Positions 7,982 through 17,886 of a stretch of 64,000 bases of DNA are shown piece after piece. Within the stretch, counting starts at the first letter, position 1. Each line of letters opens with the position of its first letter. The position numbers and the translations under genes were made by a program. This DNA comes from Mesorhizobium_K marinum (GTDB lineage: Bacteria > Pseudomonadota > Alphaproteobacteria > Rhizobiales > Rhizobiaceae). The DNA lies in assembly GCF_040813715.1 (NCBI RefSeq), contig NZ_JBFOCH010000026.1; one strand, written 5' to 3'. The notes beneath the pieces were generated by a model. The model worked only from the letters and a program-made list of their open reading frames with translations. It did no database searches and was not told where the DNA came from.

Positions 7982-9409
7982 ATGATGGACCTCAACGCGC
8001 CCCACCTCGGCCAAAGCCAGCGACTTCGCCTCAACACGCTGGTGCGCCTGCGCTGGCTGGCCATCGTCGGCCAGAGCGTCACCGTCCTGATCGTCTCCTA
8101 CGGCCTGGATTTCCCTTTGCCGGTCGTGGTCTGTTTCGCGCTGATCGCCTGCTCGGCGGCGCTCAACGTCTACCTGGCCATCGCCTACCCTTCCACGCAC
8201 CGGCTGCCGCCACCGGCCGCCTTCGGCATCCTGACTTTCGACGCGCTTCAACTGGCCGGCCTGCTCTACATGACGGGAGGGCTGACCAACCCGTTCGCGC
8301 TTCTGATGACGGTTCCGGTTGTTGTGTCCGCAACATCGCTGCCGGCAAGGATGACGGCCCTGCTCGGCGCAATGGTGATCGCGATGGCGACGGTGCTTGC
8401 CTTCTCCCACCGGCCACTGCCGTGGTACGACGGTGCGGAACTGGCCATGCCGTTCATCTACGTGGCGGGATCGTGGGTCGCGCTATCGTCATCGATCGCG
8501 TTCACCGGCATCTATGCCTTCCGCGTGGCGGAAGAGGCGCGGCTGCTTGCCAACGCGCTGTCTGCGACGGAACTCGTGCTGCAGCGCGAACAGCATCTCT
8601 CCGCGCTCGACGGACTGGCAGCTGCCGCCGCTCACGAACTCGGCACGCCGCTCGCGACCATCGCCCTTGTCGCCCGCGAGATGGAGCGCGCGCTCGGCTC
8701 CGACCACGTTCACGCCGAAGACGTCAGGCTCCTTCGCTCGCAGTCGGAGCGCTGCCGCGAGATCCTGAAGCGGCTGACCAGCCTCTCGACCGAGGGCGAA
8801 GCGCATCTCGCCCGCCTGCCACTGACATCGCTGGTCGAGGAGGTCACTGCGCCGCATCGCGACTTCGGCATCTCGATCAGGTTCCAGCCGGGCGAACGGC
8901 ATGGAGCGGAACCGGTCGGGCGACGCAACCCGGGCGTCATCTACGGGCTCGGCAACCTCGTCGAGAACGCTGTCGATTTCGCCAGGAAAGAGGTCATTGT
9001 CGGCTGGCGCTGGAGCGACGATCTGGTCGCCGTCTCCATCGTTGACGACGGGCCGGGCTTTCCCGCGGAAATCGCGAGCAGGATCGGCGAGCCTTACATG
9101 TCGACGAGACAAGGGGCAGAGCGCGGCGGCGGTCTCGGTCTCGGCCTGTTCATCGCCAAGACCCTTTTGGAGCGCTCGGGCGCGACCCTTTCCTTCCGCA
9201 ACTCCAACACGCCGGGCGAGGGCGCGGTCGTCGAGGTATCNGGTCTCGGCCTGTTCATCGCCAAGACCCTTTTGGAGCGCTCGGGCGCGACGCTTTCCTT
9301 CCGCAACTCCAACACGCCGGGCGAGGGCGCCGTCGTCGAGGTATCCTGGCCACGCGAAGCCTTCCTAGCCCCGATGCAGGCGCCGGAACCCATGTTCGAC
9401 ACCGCCTGA
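7982..9409 (+). CDS. actS: Redox sensor histidine kinase ActS/RegB (contains an assembly duplication)
   Basis: After collapsing the duplication around the N at 9241, the protein has about 439 residues. Six hydrophobic segments (~25-190) include GGLTNPF (99-105), the quinone-binding signature of RegB. The H-box carries His218 in AAHELGTPLA. Cys258 in SERCREIL is in the region of the redox-active cysteine described for RegB. HATPase boxes follow (NLVENAVDFA, DDGPGFP, GGGLGLGLFIA). The repeated G2-box segment is the join artefact. It would sense membrane quinone redox state and phosphorylate the response regulator encoded 80 bp downstream. Starts at 7982 and 7985 are both possible. Confidence 0.93.
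   Translation: MMDLNAPHLGQSQRLRLNTLVRLRWLAIVGQSVTVLIVSYGLDFPLPVVVCFALIACSAALNVYLAIAYPSTHRLPPPAAFGILTFDALQLAGLLYMTGGLTNPFALLMTVPVVVSATSLPARMTALLGAMVIAMATVLAFSHRPLPWYDGAELAMPFIYVAGSWVALSSSIAFTGIYAFRVAEEARLLANALSATELVLQREQHLSALDGLAAAAAHELGTPLATIALVAREMERALGSDHVHAEDVRLLRSQSERCREILKRLTSLSTEGEAHLARLPLTSLVEEVTAPHRDFGISIRFQPGERHGAEPVGRRNPGVIYGLGNLVENAVDFARKEVIVGWRWSDDLVAVSIVDDGPGFPAEIASRIGEPYMSTRQGAERGGGLGLGLFIAKTLLERSGATLSFRNSNTPGEGAVVEVXGLGLFIAKTLLERSGATLSFRNSNTPGEGAVVEVSWPREAFLAPMQAPEPMFDTA
9134..9348. repeat. Assembly join at N 9241 with ~107-bp duplicated flanks
   Basis: 9134-9240 is repeated at 9242-9348, duplicating the G2 box of actS in frame. Confidence 0.92.
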
Positions 9410-9490
9410 CGGCGACGACAATTGGACAATATGGCCCGGCGGTCATATTTGAGGGGCCAAACGACGCAGGCAAGCTGTTAGAAAGACGAG

Positions 9491-10048
9491 ATGATGACCG
9501 CTGACGAACCACACGAGATTTCCGGAGACGCCTCGCTGCTGATCGTCGATGACGACAAGCCGTTCCTGACCCGGTTGGCGCGGGCCATGGAGGGGCGCGG
9601 TTTCGACGTCGACACGGCCGAGAGCGTCGAGGAGGCGGTGGTCAAGGCTCGGGCCCGCCCGCCCGCCTATGCGGTGGTCGACATGCGGCTCGGCGACGGC
9701 AACGGGCTCGATGTCGTGGCGGCGATCCGCGACGGCCGCGACGACGCCCGCACGGTCATCCTTACGGGCTACGGCAACATCGCGACCGCGGTCACCGCCG
9801 TGAAGCTCGGCGCGATCGACTATCTTTCGAAGCCGGCCGACGCCGACGACATCTTCGCGGCGCTGACGAGGACAACAGGCGAACGCGCCGCGCCGCCCGA
9901 GAACCCGATGTCGGCCGACCGCGTGCGCTGGGAGCACATCCAGCGGGTCTACGAGATGTGCGAGCGCAACGTTTCGGAAACGGCGCGGCGGCTCAACATG
10001 CACCGCCGCACCCTGCAGCGCATCCTCGCCAAGCGCGCGCCGCGCTGA
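9491..10048 (+). CDS. actR: Redox response regulator ActR/RegA
   Basis: This 185-residue regulator has the standard RegA length. The receiver domain spans ~15-125, with the acidic pair DDD at 20-22, phospho-acceptor Asp64 in VVDMRLGDGNG and the Lys in YLSKPAD. A short linker leads to a C-terminal Fis-type helix-turn-helix (NVSETARRLNMHRRTLQRIL) that is almost invariant across alphaproteobacterial RegA/ActR proteins. It pairs with the kinase just upstream and, in relatives, controls respiration, nitrogen and carbon metabolism and acid tolerance. Both ATG 9491 and 9494 are usable; the gap before the gene may carry its own promoter. Confidence 0.95.
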   Translation: MMTADEPHEISGDASLLIVDDDKPFLTRLARAMEGRGFDVDTAESVEEAVVKARARPPAYAVVDMRLGDGNGLDVVAAIRDGRDDARTVILTGYGNIATAVTAVKLGAIDYLSKPADADDIFAALTRTTGERAAPPENPMSADRVRWEHIQRVYEMCERNVSETARRLNMHRRTLQRILAKRAPR

Positions 10049-10085
10049 GCGCGTTGCCTGGCGGTCTGGTTCGCGCCGGTTCGTC

Positions 10086-11159
10086 CTAGAGCCGGCCGAT
10101 CCGCTCGACGAGCAGCCCGAAGAACGCCTCGTGGTTCACGTCGCGCAGGTATTGAACGTTCTTCTCGCGTGCGGTGACGCCCCACCAGTCGGCAACCGTC
10201 ATGCCCATGGTGAGTTCGGATGCGGTCTCGACCGTCACGTTGATGTGGCGGCCCGAGAACAGCGTCGGATCGAGCAGGTAGGCGATCACGCAGGGATCGT
10301 GCAGCGGGCCGCCGTCAGTGCCGTACTTGCTCTCGTCGAAGCGCTCGAAGAACTCGAGCATCTCGGCGACGGCAATGCCGGGCCGGGTGCCCAACGCGCG
10401 GAAGGCGGCGACGCGGGCAGCCGTCGTCAAGGCCTGGTGCGTGCAGTCGAGCGGCACCATCACGACGGGGATGCCGGACTTCAGGACGACTTCGGCCGCG
10501 TGCGGGTCGACATAGATATTGAACTCGGCGGCCGGGGTGACGTTGCCGCCCTCGAAGAAGCCTCCGCCCATCAGGACGATCTCGCGGATGCGTGGCGCTA
10601 TCCTCGGCTCGCGCACGAGCGCCATTGCGATGTTGGTCAGCGGCCCGAGCGCGCACAGCGTCACCGAGCCGGCTTCCTCGCGCATCAGCGTCTCGACGAT
10701 GTAGTCGACGGCATGTCCGTCTTGCAGCGGCATCGTCGGCTCCGCCAGGTCCGGCCCGTCGAGGCCGGTCTTGCCATGCACGTTTTCGGCGGTCACCAGC
10801 CTGCGCACCATCGGGCGGATCGCGCCGGCAAAGACCTTCGTGTTCGGCTTGCCGGCCAGTTCGCAGATCTTGCGGGCGTTCTTCTCGGTCAGCGACAGCG
10901 GCACGTTGCCGGCCACAGCGGTGATCGCGAGCACGTCGAGTTCCGGGCTCGCGAGTGCCAGCAGGATGGCCACCGCGTCGTCCTGGCCGGGATCGGTANT
11001 CTTGCGGGCGTTCTTCTCGGTCAGCGACAGCGGCACGTTGCCGGCCACAGCGGTGATCGCGAGCACGTCGAGTTCCGGGCTCGCCAGTGCGAGCAGGATG
11101 GCCACGGCGTCGTCCTGGCCGGGATCGGTATCGATGATTATCTTTCTGATTTCAGGCAT
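10086..11159 (-). CDS. Inosine/uridine-preferring nucleoside hydrolase (contains an assembly duplication)
   Basis: Removing the ~130-bp duplication around the N at 10999 gives about 313 residues, normal for the family. The N-terminal Ca2+-binding motif DTDPGQDDA (residues ~10-18) is diagnostic. It is followed by AVAGNVPL, the ribose-contacting NxxGGG-like region ALGPLTNIA and the C-terminal HDPC with the third Ca2+ ligand. These cytoplasmic enzymes cleave the N-glycosidic bond of nucleosides to a base and ribose. ATG 11159 has AAGGAAAAG upstream. It converges on actR and diverges from hsp20. Base preference cannot be assigned. Confidence 0.92.
   Translation of the reverse strand: MPEIRKIIIDTDPGQDDAVAILLALASPELDVLAITAVAGNVPLSLTEKNARKXTDPGQDDAVAILLALASPELDVLAITAVAGNVPLSLTEKNARKICELAGKPNTKVFAGAIRPMVRRLVTAENVHGKTGLDGPDLAEPTMPLQDGHAVDYIVETLMREEAGSVTLCALGPLTNIAMALVREPRIAPRIREIVLMGGGFFEGGNVTPAAEFNIYVDPHAAEVVLKSGIPVVMVPLDCTHQALTTAARVAAFRALGTRPGIAVAEMLEFFERFDESKYGTDGGPLHDPCVIAYLLDPTLFSGRHINVTVETASELTMGMTVADWWGVTAREKNVQYLRDVNHEAFFGLLVERIGRL
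10868..11130. repeat. Assembly join at N 10999 with ~130-bp duplicated flanks
   Basis: The flanks repeat part of the nucleoside hydrolase gene with a few substitutions. Confidence 0.92.
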
Positions 11160-11297
11160 TTCTTTTCCTTGGACGGCGCCGGAAACAGTCCGGCGCAAAC
11201 TCTTGAACTCGCTGGCGGCGCGGACCATATCAGCAACAGCGGGAAAGATGCCATCCGGGTTTTTCCCTTATATGTCGCTCGTAGAGGACAGTGTTGC

Positions 11298-11817
11298 ATG
11301 AGCCGTATGACGCCATTTTCGAGCCCGTTGCTGCTTGGGTTCGACGCCATGGAAAAGACGCTGGAACGTCTGGCGAAAACAGGCGATTCGTATCCGCCCT
11401 ACAACATCGAGCGCCTCCGGGGCGTCGACGGAGCCGCCGAAAGGCTGCGGATCACGCTTGCCGTGGCGGGTTTCGCGGAGAACGATCTCGAAGTCACCAC
11501 CGAGGAGNCTCCGGGGCGTCGACGGCGCCGCCGAAAGGCTGCGGATCACGCTTGCCGTGGCGGGTTTCGCGGAGAACGATCTCGAAGTCACCACCGAGGA
11601 GAACCAACTCGTGGTGCGCGGTCGCCAGGCCGACGAGGCGGAACGGGAATACCTGCATCGCGGCATTGCCGCCCGGCAGTTCCAGCGCTGCTTCGTGCTC
11701 GCCGACGGCATGCGCGTGACCGGCGCTGAGCTGAGGAACGGCCTGCTTGCGATCGACCTCGATCGTCCCGAGCCTGAAAAACTCGTACGGAAAATAAACA
11801 TTTCGGTGAAAGACTGA
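11298..11817 (+). CDS. Small heat-shock protein, Hsp20 family (interrupted by an assembly join)
   Basis: Collapsing the 93-bp duplication around the N at 11508 restores one frame of 141 residues. An N-terminal arm (~1-35) is followed by an alpha-crystallin domain: YPPYNIE at its start, ITLAVAGFAENDLEV in the middle, NQLVVRGRQ and then the conserved FQRCFVLADGM and NGLLAIDL strands. It ends near KINI, fitting the usual IxI-like tail. It would act as an ATP-independent holdase chaperone in the cytoplasm. The DUF1150 gene downstream is a common partner of Hsp20 in Rhizobiales, suggesting one operon. Confidence 0.9.
11415..11601. repeat. Assembly join at N 11508 with 93-bp duplicated flanks
   Basis: 11415-11507 recurs at 11509-11601 within the Hsp20 gene and shifts its frame. 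Confidence 0.92.
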
Positions 11818-11915
11818 CCGCAGTCCCGCCCGAAATGCGCTCCCGGCGATGAACCGGACAATTTGGCTCTATGGCGGGTTGGTCCGAAGGGACGCCCCGT
11901 GCTCAGGAGGCTGAC

Positions 11916-12173
11916 ATGACCAGGAACGACGAAACCCACATCTTCACCGAAGCGGACCTCGCCCATCTGGGCGAAGGCACCGTCGCCTATCTGCGCGAGA
12001 TGGGCGGCGAGGAACTGAATGGCAAGTTCCCCGGATTGCCGCGCATCGCGCCAGACGCAAAGCTCTGGGCGCTGTTCGCGGCCAACGGGCAGCCGATCCT
12101 CCTGTCCGATGAGCGCGACCGCGCGATCGCCAGCGCGTTCGAGAACGACCTCACCCCGGTGAGCATCCACTGA
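11916..12173 (+). CDS. DUF1150 family protein
   Basis: This 85-residue protein starts at ATG 11916 with AGGAGG seven bases upstream. The sequence LRALGE-like N-terminus (DLAHLGEGTVAYLREM) and the central LWALFAANGQPILLSDER are typical of DUF1150, a small alphaproteobacterial family of unknown function usually beside an Hsp20 gene, as here. A perfect terminator follows directly. A second partial copy of its 3' half (12230-12340) lies after the N at 12229 and is an assembly duplicate, not a paralogue. Confidence 0.88.
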   Translation: MTRNDETHIFTEADLAHLGEGTVAYLREMGGEELNGKFPGLPRIAPDAKLWALFAANGQPILLSDERDRAIASAFENDLTPVSIH

Positions 12174-12395
12174 AACGAAAAAAGGGCGGCATGGCCGCCC
12201 TTTTTGTTTGGACCGATTCGAATCAGGCNCTCTGGGCGCTGTTCGCGGCCAACGGGCAGCCGATCCTCCTGTCCGATGAGCGCGACCGCGCGATCGCCAG
12301 CGCGTTCGAGAACGACCTCACCCCGGTGAGCATCCACTGAAACGAAAAAAGGGCGGCATGGCCGCCCTTTTTGTTTGGACCGGTTCGAATCAGGC
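12063..12395. repeat. Assembly join at N 12229 with ~166-bp duplicated flanks
   Basis: The 3' half of the DUF1150 gene and its terminator are repeated after the N. Confidence 0.92.
12178..12206. terminator. Bidirectional rho-independent terminator
   Basis: GGGCGGC (12184-12190) and GCCGCCC (12194-12200) form a perfect stem around ATG, flanked by A6 on one side and T5 on the other, so it can serve both DUF1150 (rightward) and ptsN (leftward). The same terminator reappears at 12345-12373 because of the assembly join at 12229. Confidence 0.9.
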
Positions 12396-12854
12396 TGCCT
12401 TCGAGCCCTGGGTGTCCGACAGCAGCGCGTGGATGGCCGTGGCATCGTGCGTGCCGCGCACCTTGGCGACCGTCTCGCCGTCGCGCAGCACGCGGGCGAT
12501 CCGCGACAGCGCCTTCAGGTGGTCGGCACCGGCGCCTTCAGGGGCAAGGAGCAGGAACACCAGGTCGACGGGCTCGTCGTCCAGCGCCTCGAAATCGACC
12601 GGCGTATCGAGCCGGGCGAAGACGCCGGTGATGCGCTTCACGCCGGAAAGCTTGCCGTGCGGTATCGCGATGCCGTTGCCCACGCCGGTCGAGCCCAGCC
12701 GTTCCCGCTGCAGGACCGTATCGAAGATTTCACGCTCGGGAATGCCGGTTATCGACGCGGCCCGTTCAGCGAGAATCTGAAGCAGCTGCTTCTTCGAATT
12801 CGCCTTGAGCGTCGGCATGATCGCCGGCACGTCGATGAGATCGCTGAGATCCAT
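12390..12854 (-). CDS. ptsN: Nitrogen-regulatory PTS enzyme IIA (IIA-Ntr)
   Basis: This 154-residue PTS_EIIA type-2 protein carries the phosphorylated histidine at 66 in GNGIAIPHGK. The flanking LLAPEGAGADHLKALSRIARVLRD is the family's second conserved block. ATG 12854 is preferred to a TTG two codons upstream. IIA-Ntr is the end acceptor of the PTS-Ntr chain and regulates potassium transport, stringent response and carbon stores rather than moving sugar. It is the last gene of the leftward rpoN-hpf-ptsN block, the usual arrangement in Proteobacteria, and ends at the shared terminator. Confidence 0.95.
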   Translation of the reverse strand: MDLSDLIDVPAIMPTLKANSKKQLLQILAERAASITGIPEREIFDTVLQRERLGSTGVGNGIAIPHGKLSGVKRITGVFARLDTPVDFEALDDEPVDLVFLLLAPEGAGADHLKALSRIARVLRDGETVAKVRGTHDATAIHALLSDTQGSKAA

Positions 12855-12929
12855 TTCCAATAAATCCTTGTGCTTCGCCCGGCGCCGCCGCCATTTTTCG
12901 CTGGAGCGGATCGGGCGATGCTGTTTGCC

Positions 12930-13505
12930 TCAGGCTGTCATGGCTGCGGATGGGTCGATCCAGCCGATGTTGCCGTCGGAACGGCGGTAGACGATGTTGA
13001 TCTGGTCGTTGCCGGCGTTGCGGAAGACGAAGACCGGGCTGTCCTTGATGTCGAGTTCGACGATGGCGCGCGCGACCGACATCGTGGTCAGCGAGACCGT
13101 CGATTCGGCGACGATGGCCGGAGCGAAGTCCTCCGGCACCTCTTCGATCTCCTCGGCCGCAGGCGCCATGACGCGGTAGGCGACGTCGACGTTGCCGCCG
13201 GCAGGTGCTCCCTCATAGGATCGCAGCTTGCGCTTGTAGCGCCTCAGGCGCGTTTCGATGCGGTCGGACGCGGCCTCGAACGCCGCCTGCGGATCGTAGG
13301 CTTGGCCGCCCGCCTGCAGGCTCATGCCCGTATCGAGAAAGATGACGCAATCGGCGGAGAATCGCGGCCCCGACTTCTCGACCGTCACGTGACCCGAAAA
13401 ACCGCCGTCGAAATATTTGGCGATGGTCTCGTCGATCCGCCCCTGTATCCGGGTGCGAAACGCTTCGCCGATCTCCATGTGCTTTCCCGATATCCGCAGG
13501 CTCAT
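12930..13505 (-). CDS. hpf: Ribosome hibernation-promoting factor, long form
   Basis: This 191-residue protein has the two-domain architecture of long HPF. The N-terminal ribosome-binding domain (~1-100) starts MSLRISGKHMEIGEA, and the C-terminal dimerisation domain (~130-185) contains SPVFVFRNAGNDQINIVYRRSDG. Such proteins dimerise 70S ribosomes into 100S particles in stationary phase. It lies between rpoN and ptsN, all leftward. The region between it and rpoN (13506-13748) contains no further gene that I can support. Confidence 0.95.
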   Translation of the reverse strand: MSLRISGKHMEIGEAFRTRIQGRIDETIAKYFDGGFSGHVTVEKSGPRFSADCVIFLDTGMSLQAGGQAYDPQAAFEAASDRIETRLRRYKRKLRSYEGAPAGGNVDVAYRVMAPAAEEIEEVPEDFAPAIVAESTVSLTTMSVARAIVELDIKDSPVFVFRNAGNDQINIVYRRSDGNIGWIDPSAAMTA

Positions 13506-13748
13506 CTTCTTATTGACCTTCCCTGTTCAGACACTGGATATCCATGAGTGTATACCCGTGGCCGTCAGGCACAAGCTTGGCAGCGGCCTCAGGGCCGAAT
13601 TCCGGTTTGAACTTTTCGGTTGATCACAAGCCGTCTCCCGACGGTGCTGGGCAGGCGGGCCTGCAGCCCGTTCCTTGCGGGCGGGCTTCTAGTCACTTCG
13701 CCGGGAATTGTCAATCAAGCGCCGGAAAGGCGCCCGCAAGGCCGTATT

Positions 13749-15358
13749 TCAGCGGCCGGCGGATACCCTTGCGCGCTTCTCCCGCCGGCGTTGCACCGAC
13801 GAGGGAATGTTCATGCTTTCCCGGTACTTGGCGACCGTTCTCCGGGCGATATCGACGCCGCTTTTCCTCAGCATATCCACAATCACGTCGTCGGACAGCA
13901 CGTCGGCCGCCTTCTCGCCGTCGATCATCTCGCGGATGCGGTCGCGCACGGCCTCTGACGAATGCGCTTCGCCGCCGCCCGCAGCGGCGATCGAGGCGGT
14001 GAAGAAGTAGCGCAGCTCGNNNGGATGCGGTCGCGCACGGCCTCTGACGAATGCGCTTCGCCGCCGCCCGCAGCGGCGATCGAGGCGGTGAAGAAGTAGC
14101 GCAGCTCGAAGACCCCACGCGGCGTCAGCATGTACTTGTTGGCAGTGACGCGGCTGACGGTGGATTCGTGCATGCCGATCGCGTCGGCCACGGTGCGCAG
14201 GTTCAGCGGCCTCAGATGCCGCACCCCGTGGGCGAGAAAGGCGTCCTGCTGGCGGACGATCTCGCTTGCGACCTTCAGGATCGTTTTTGCCCGCTGGTCG
14301 AGGCTACGGGTGAGCCAGTTCGCGTTCTGCAGGCATTCGGACAGGAAGTCTCGCTCGGCCTGGTCCTTTGCGTGGCTCGTCACCTGCGCGAAATAAATGT
14401 GATCGACGAGGACCCGTGGCAGCGTTTCGGGATTGAGCTCCACCGTCCAGCTGCCGTCGCCGGCCGCCCGCACTTCGACGTCGGCCACGATCGCGTCGGC
14501 ATTGCCGCCGACGAAACGCGTGCCCGGCCTCGGGTCGAGCGCGCGGATTTCCGCCAGCATGTCGAGCAGGTCCTCTTCCTCGACGCCGCAGATGCGCCTC
14601 AGCGACGCAAAATCGCGGCGAGCCAAGAGGTCGAGGTTTTCCAGAAGCGCCTGCATCGCGGGATCCAGCCGGTCGCGCTGGGCCAGTTGCAGCGACAGGC
14701 ATTGCGCGAGGTCGCGGGCGAACAGGCCGGCGGGCTCGAAGGTCTGGCAGACCGCCAGAACGTCGGCGACGTCCTCGCCTGACGCGCCGAGCCGGGCTGC
14801 GATCTCGTCGAGGTCGGCCCGCATGTAGCCGTCGTCGTCGAGGTTTTCGGCGAGTTCCCTGGCGATCAGCCGCCGGGCGGGATCGGCAAGCGCGAATGAG
14901 ATCTGCTCGCCGACATGGTCGCGCAGGCTGATCGCTCCTGCCGCCATGTCGTCCATGTCGAAGCCTTCGGCCGGCATCGCGCCGGCACCCGCCGACTTCC
15001 ATTGCGCGGTCAGGTCCGGGCCGAGCCGCTCGGATCGGCCGGGATCGTCGGGGAAGACATTCTCCAGCGAGCTGTCCAGCTTGTCGGACATCGCCTCGGC
15101 GGTCCAGGCGCCCTCTGCCTCGATCCAGTCTCCCGCCGATGCGGCCTCGGCGAGGTCCTGCTGCTTCTGCACCTGGTCGGTCGCCGCATCGTCGCGCGGC
15201 TCGGCGCGGTCGAGCAAGGGGTTGCGCTCGATCTCTTCGTCGACGAAACGCTCCAGTTCGGCATGGGTGAACTGAAGCAGCTTGATCGACTGCATCAGCT
15301 GCGGCGTCATCACAAGCGATTGCGACTGCCTCAACTGGAGTTTGGCGGTCAGGCCCAT
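13749..15358 (-). CDS. rpoN: RNA polymerase sigma-54 factor RpoN (split by an assembly join)
   Basis: Dropping the 86-bp duplicate plus NNN at 14020-14022 puts both halves in one frame of 506 residues. Region I is glutamine-rich and begins MGLTAKLQLRQSQSL. The acidic region II follows, then the core-binding domain, the HTH (TVADAIGMHESTVSRVTANKY) and the C-terminal RpoN box ARRTVAKYRE that reads the -24 element. Sigma-54 needs AAA+ activators and drives nitrogen, transport and motility genes. It sits between lptB and hpf, the standard synteny. The apparent frameshift in the window is purely an artefact. Confidence 0.95.
13934..14108. repeat. Assembly join at NNN 14020-14022 with 86-bp duplicated flanks
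   Basis: 13934-14019 recurs at 14023-14108 within rpoN; collapsing 89 bp restores one frame. Confidence 0.93.
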
Positions 15359-15494
15359 GCCGACTCGATTGCCCCGCTACGCGCCCGTGGCGCAATACAC
15401 GGCCACGGTTCCTGGCGGCAATAAAAAGTGGCCCGGCTTTTGCTTGTCAAGCGTTTAACGGAGAAGTGTTCGCCTGCCGTTGCGGCAGCGGGCG

Positions 15495-16306
<812 letters not shown>

Positions 16307-16307
<1 letters not shown>

Positions 16308-16858
16308 TACTGCCGTGACGACGGATCGAGCTTCATCTGGACGCGGCCGCTTCCGCTGCCCTTCGAGCAACCGTCAACCTGGGCGCGGCCCGACTTCATC
16401 TGCACCGTCAGCTTGCAGCCGCGAAGGACGTTGTTACCCTCCGACAGGACGACCTCGCCGCCCGACAGCACGAGGACTTCCGTCTTCATGTCGAACACGC
16501 CTCTGTCGCCGGTCGCGATCTGGTTGGCCGACCTGACATAGACCTTGCCGTCGACTTCGAGGCGGTCGATGTTGGACGATCCGGTCGCGGCCGAGCCGCC
16601 GTCCTTGGCGTAGAAGACCGTCATCACGCCGGACTTCAGGATCGTCGGTCCCTGCGTGACGCTGACATTGCCGGTGAAGATCGCCTTGTTCTCGGCTTCG
16701 CGCACCTCGAGCTTGTCGCTTTCGATCTCGATCGGCTCGCTGCCGTTGAGGCGCAGGCCCGTCAGCCGGCTCTCGACCGCGCTCTGGGCCAGGGCATGGG
16801 CGCTGACGAGGCTCAGGGCGACCGCGGACAAAGCTGCAACGGACCTAATTCGACGCAT
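16307..16858 (-). CDS. lptA: LPS transport periplasmic protein LptA
   Basis: The protein has 183 residues from ATG 16858; a GTG three codons upstream is an alternative. The signal peptide is clear (RRIR, a hydrophobic core, then AHALAQ). The mature part is an OstA/LptA beta-jellyroll with the conserved PIEIESDKLEV and NVSVTQG, forming the periplasmic bridge for LPS. It overlaps the end of lptC by 14 bases and the lptB start by one, indicating a tightly coupled lptCAB operon. Two cysteines near the C-terminus (GCKLTV, DGCSKG) could form a disulfide. Confidence 0.92.
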
Positions 16859-17564
16859 TCGCTTCACTCCTCGCCGCCTGCGCTGCCTTCAACTGGACCG
16901 GATCGATGTACACCTTTACGCGGGTTTCGAAAATGACCCGCTTGCCGTTTTCGAGGACGCTCATGCCGTCCGCCCGAATGCGTGAACCATGCGCCTGGAT
17001 CTCGACCGGCGTGGAGCTCTTCAGGCTGCCGCCGTTGATGTCCAGGTAGGCCGATTTCAGCTTTGCCACCAGGCCGTCCGTGGTGGTGACGAGGATGTCG
17101 GTCTGCACGTCCAGAGTGTTGGCAGTCCGGTCATAGACGCCGCTGGTTGCTTCTACCCGCGCCCAGTTGGCCTCCTCGACCGGCATCTTGGCGTCGATCC
17201 CGTCGAGGTTGATGATGTCCTGGGCGTCGAAATCCTGAGTCGCCCGTGTGGCGGTCACCGAATAGGCGCGTCCGTCCTTGGTGAAGCCCTCCAGCTTCGG
17301 GCTGTCCATCACCAGCTTGCCCTCGGCGACGTCCGACTGCTCGGTGTCGATGGCGATCGAGGCCGGCTTCTTTGCAATGCCGTAGGCGATGAAGCCGCCC
17401 GAGATGAGCAGTGCCAGCGCGGGCAGGAGAACCTTGAGGCGGCGAACGCGCCGGGAGTGGCGCTCGGCGCGGCCGAAGGCAGCCGCGCGCGAACCGGCCG
17501 CGTCGGCGCCCGTCGCGATGGCAAATCCCGCCTGAATATCGGATCGTCCGACTGGTCGCGCCAA
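16845..17564 (-). CDS. lptC: LPS export system protein LptC
   Basis: This 239-residue bitopic inner-membrane protein has a ~43-residue basic cytoplasmic N-terminus, one transmembrane helix (LKVLLPALALLISGGFIAYG) and a periplasmic jellyroll containing LDGIDAKM and LKSAYLDINGG. LptC accepts LPS from LptB2FG and passes it to LptA. The start is uncertain: TTG 17564 is the only plausible initiation codon upstream of the helix in this frame. The gene is the promoter-proximal member of the leftward lptC-lptA-lptB-rpoN run. Confidence 0.88.
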   Translation of the reverse strand: MARPVGRSDIQAGFAIATGADAAGSRAAAFGRAERHSRRVRRLKVLLPALALLISGGFIAYGIAKKPASIAIDTEQSDVAEGKLVMDSPKLEGFTKDGRAYSVTATRATQDFDAQDIINLDGIDAKMPVEEANWARVEATSGVYDRTANTLDVQTDILVTTTDGLVAKLKSAYLDINGGSLKSSTPVEIQAHGSRIRADGMSVLENGKRVIFETRVKVYIDPVQLKAAQAARSEANASN

Positions 17565-17886
17565 CGCGCTCGCCTTCCGTTCGCCAAGCCATGGAGTGCC
17601 CGGGCGGTTCGCCGGATAACCCCAAACAATCTGAATGTGCCCGACCGCTCTCGCCCCATGGGCCGGACCCTTGTCGTCGTGGCGATCCCGCGCGGCCGCT
17701 CCGCCTCATCACGAAATCTTACACAGACGCGAATTGCACCCCAATATGGTTATTTTGGGAAGTTTGACCAGACCAAACCGCATCGGCACGACCCATAAGC
17801 CGCACCGCCGCATCGGACAAACCGGGTAGCGAGCGGCCCGGTCATGCTCTAAAACGCTCCGGTTTCCGCCGGAACAGGAGAACGCC
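17565..17886. other. Intergenic region between divergent lptC and sppA
   Basis: This 322-bp stretch separates divergent genes and should hold both promoters. I see no convincing gene. CCCAA/TTGGG arms flank an AT-rich decamer near 17740-17760, which is a weak operator candidate. GAACAGGAG just before sppA is its Shine-Dalgarno region. Confidence 0.5.

Noticed and set aside
11160..11297. A heat-shock sigma-32 promoter for hsp20
   Set aside because: TTGAAC and CATATC-like boxes exist with 17-bp spacing, but the -10 does not match the sigma-32 consensus well enough to claim.
12205..12230. A tRNA-like T-loop (GATTCGAATC) next to a terminator
   Set aside because: It lies in the 3' end of ptsN; no acceptor, D or anticodon arms can be formed around it.
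12230..12340. Second partial DUF1150 gene
   Set aside because: It is the right-hand copy of the join at 12229, identical to the first gene's 3' end.
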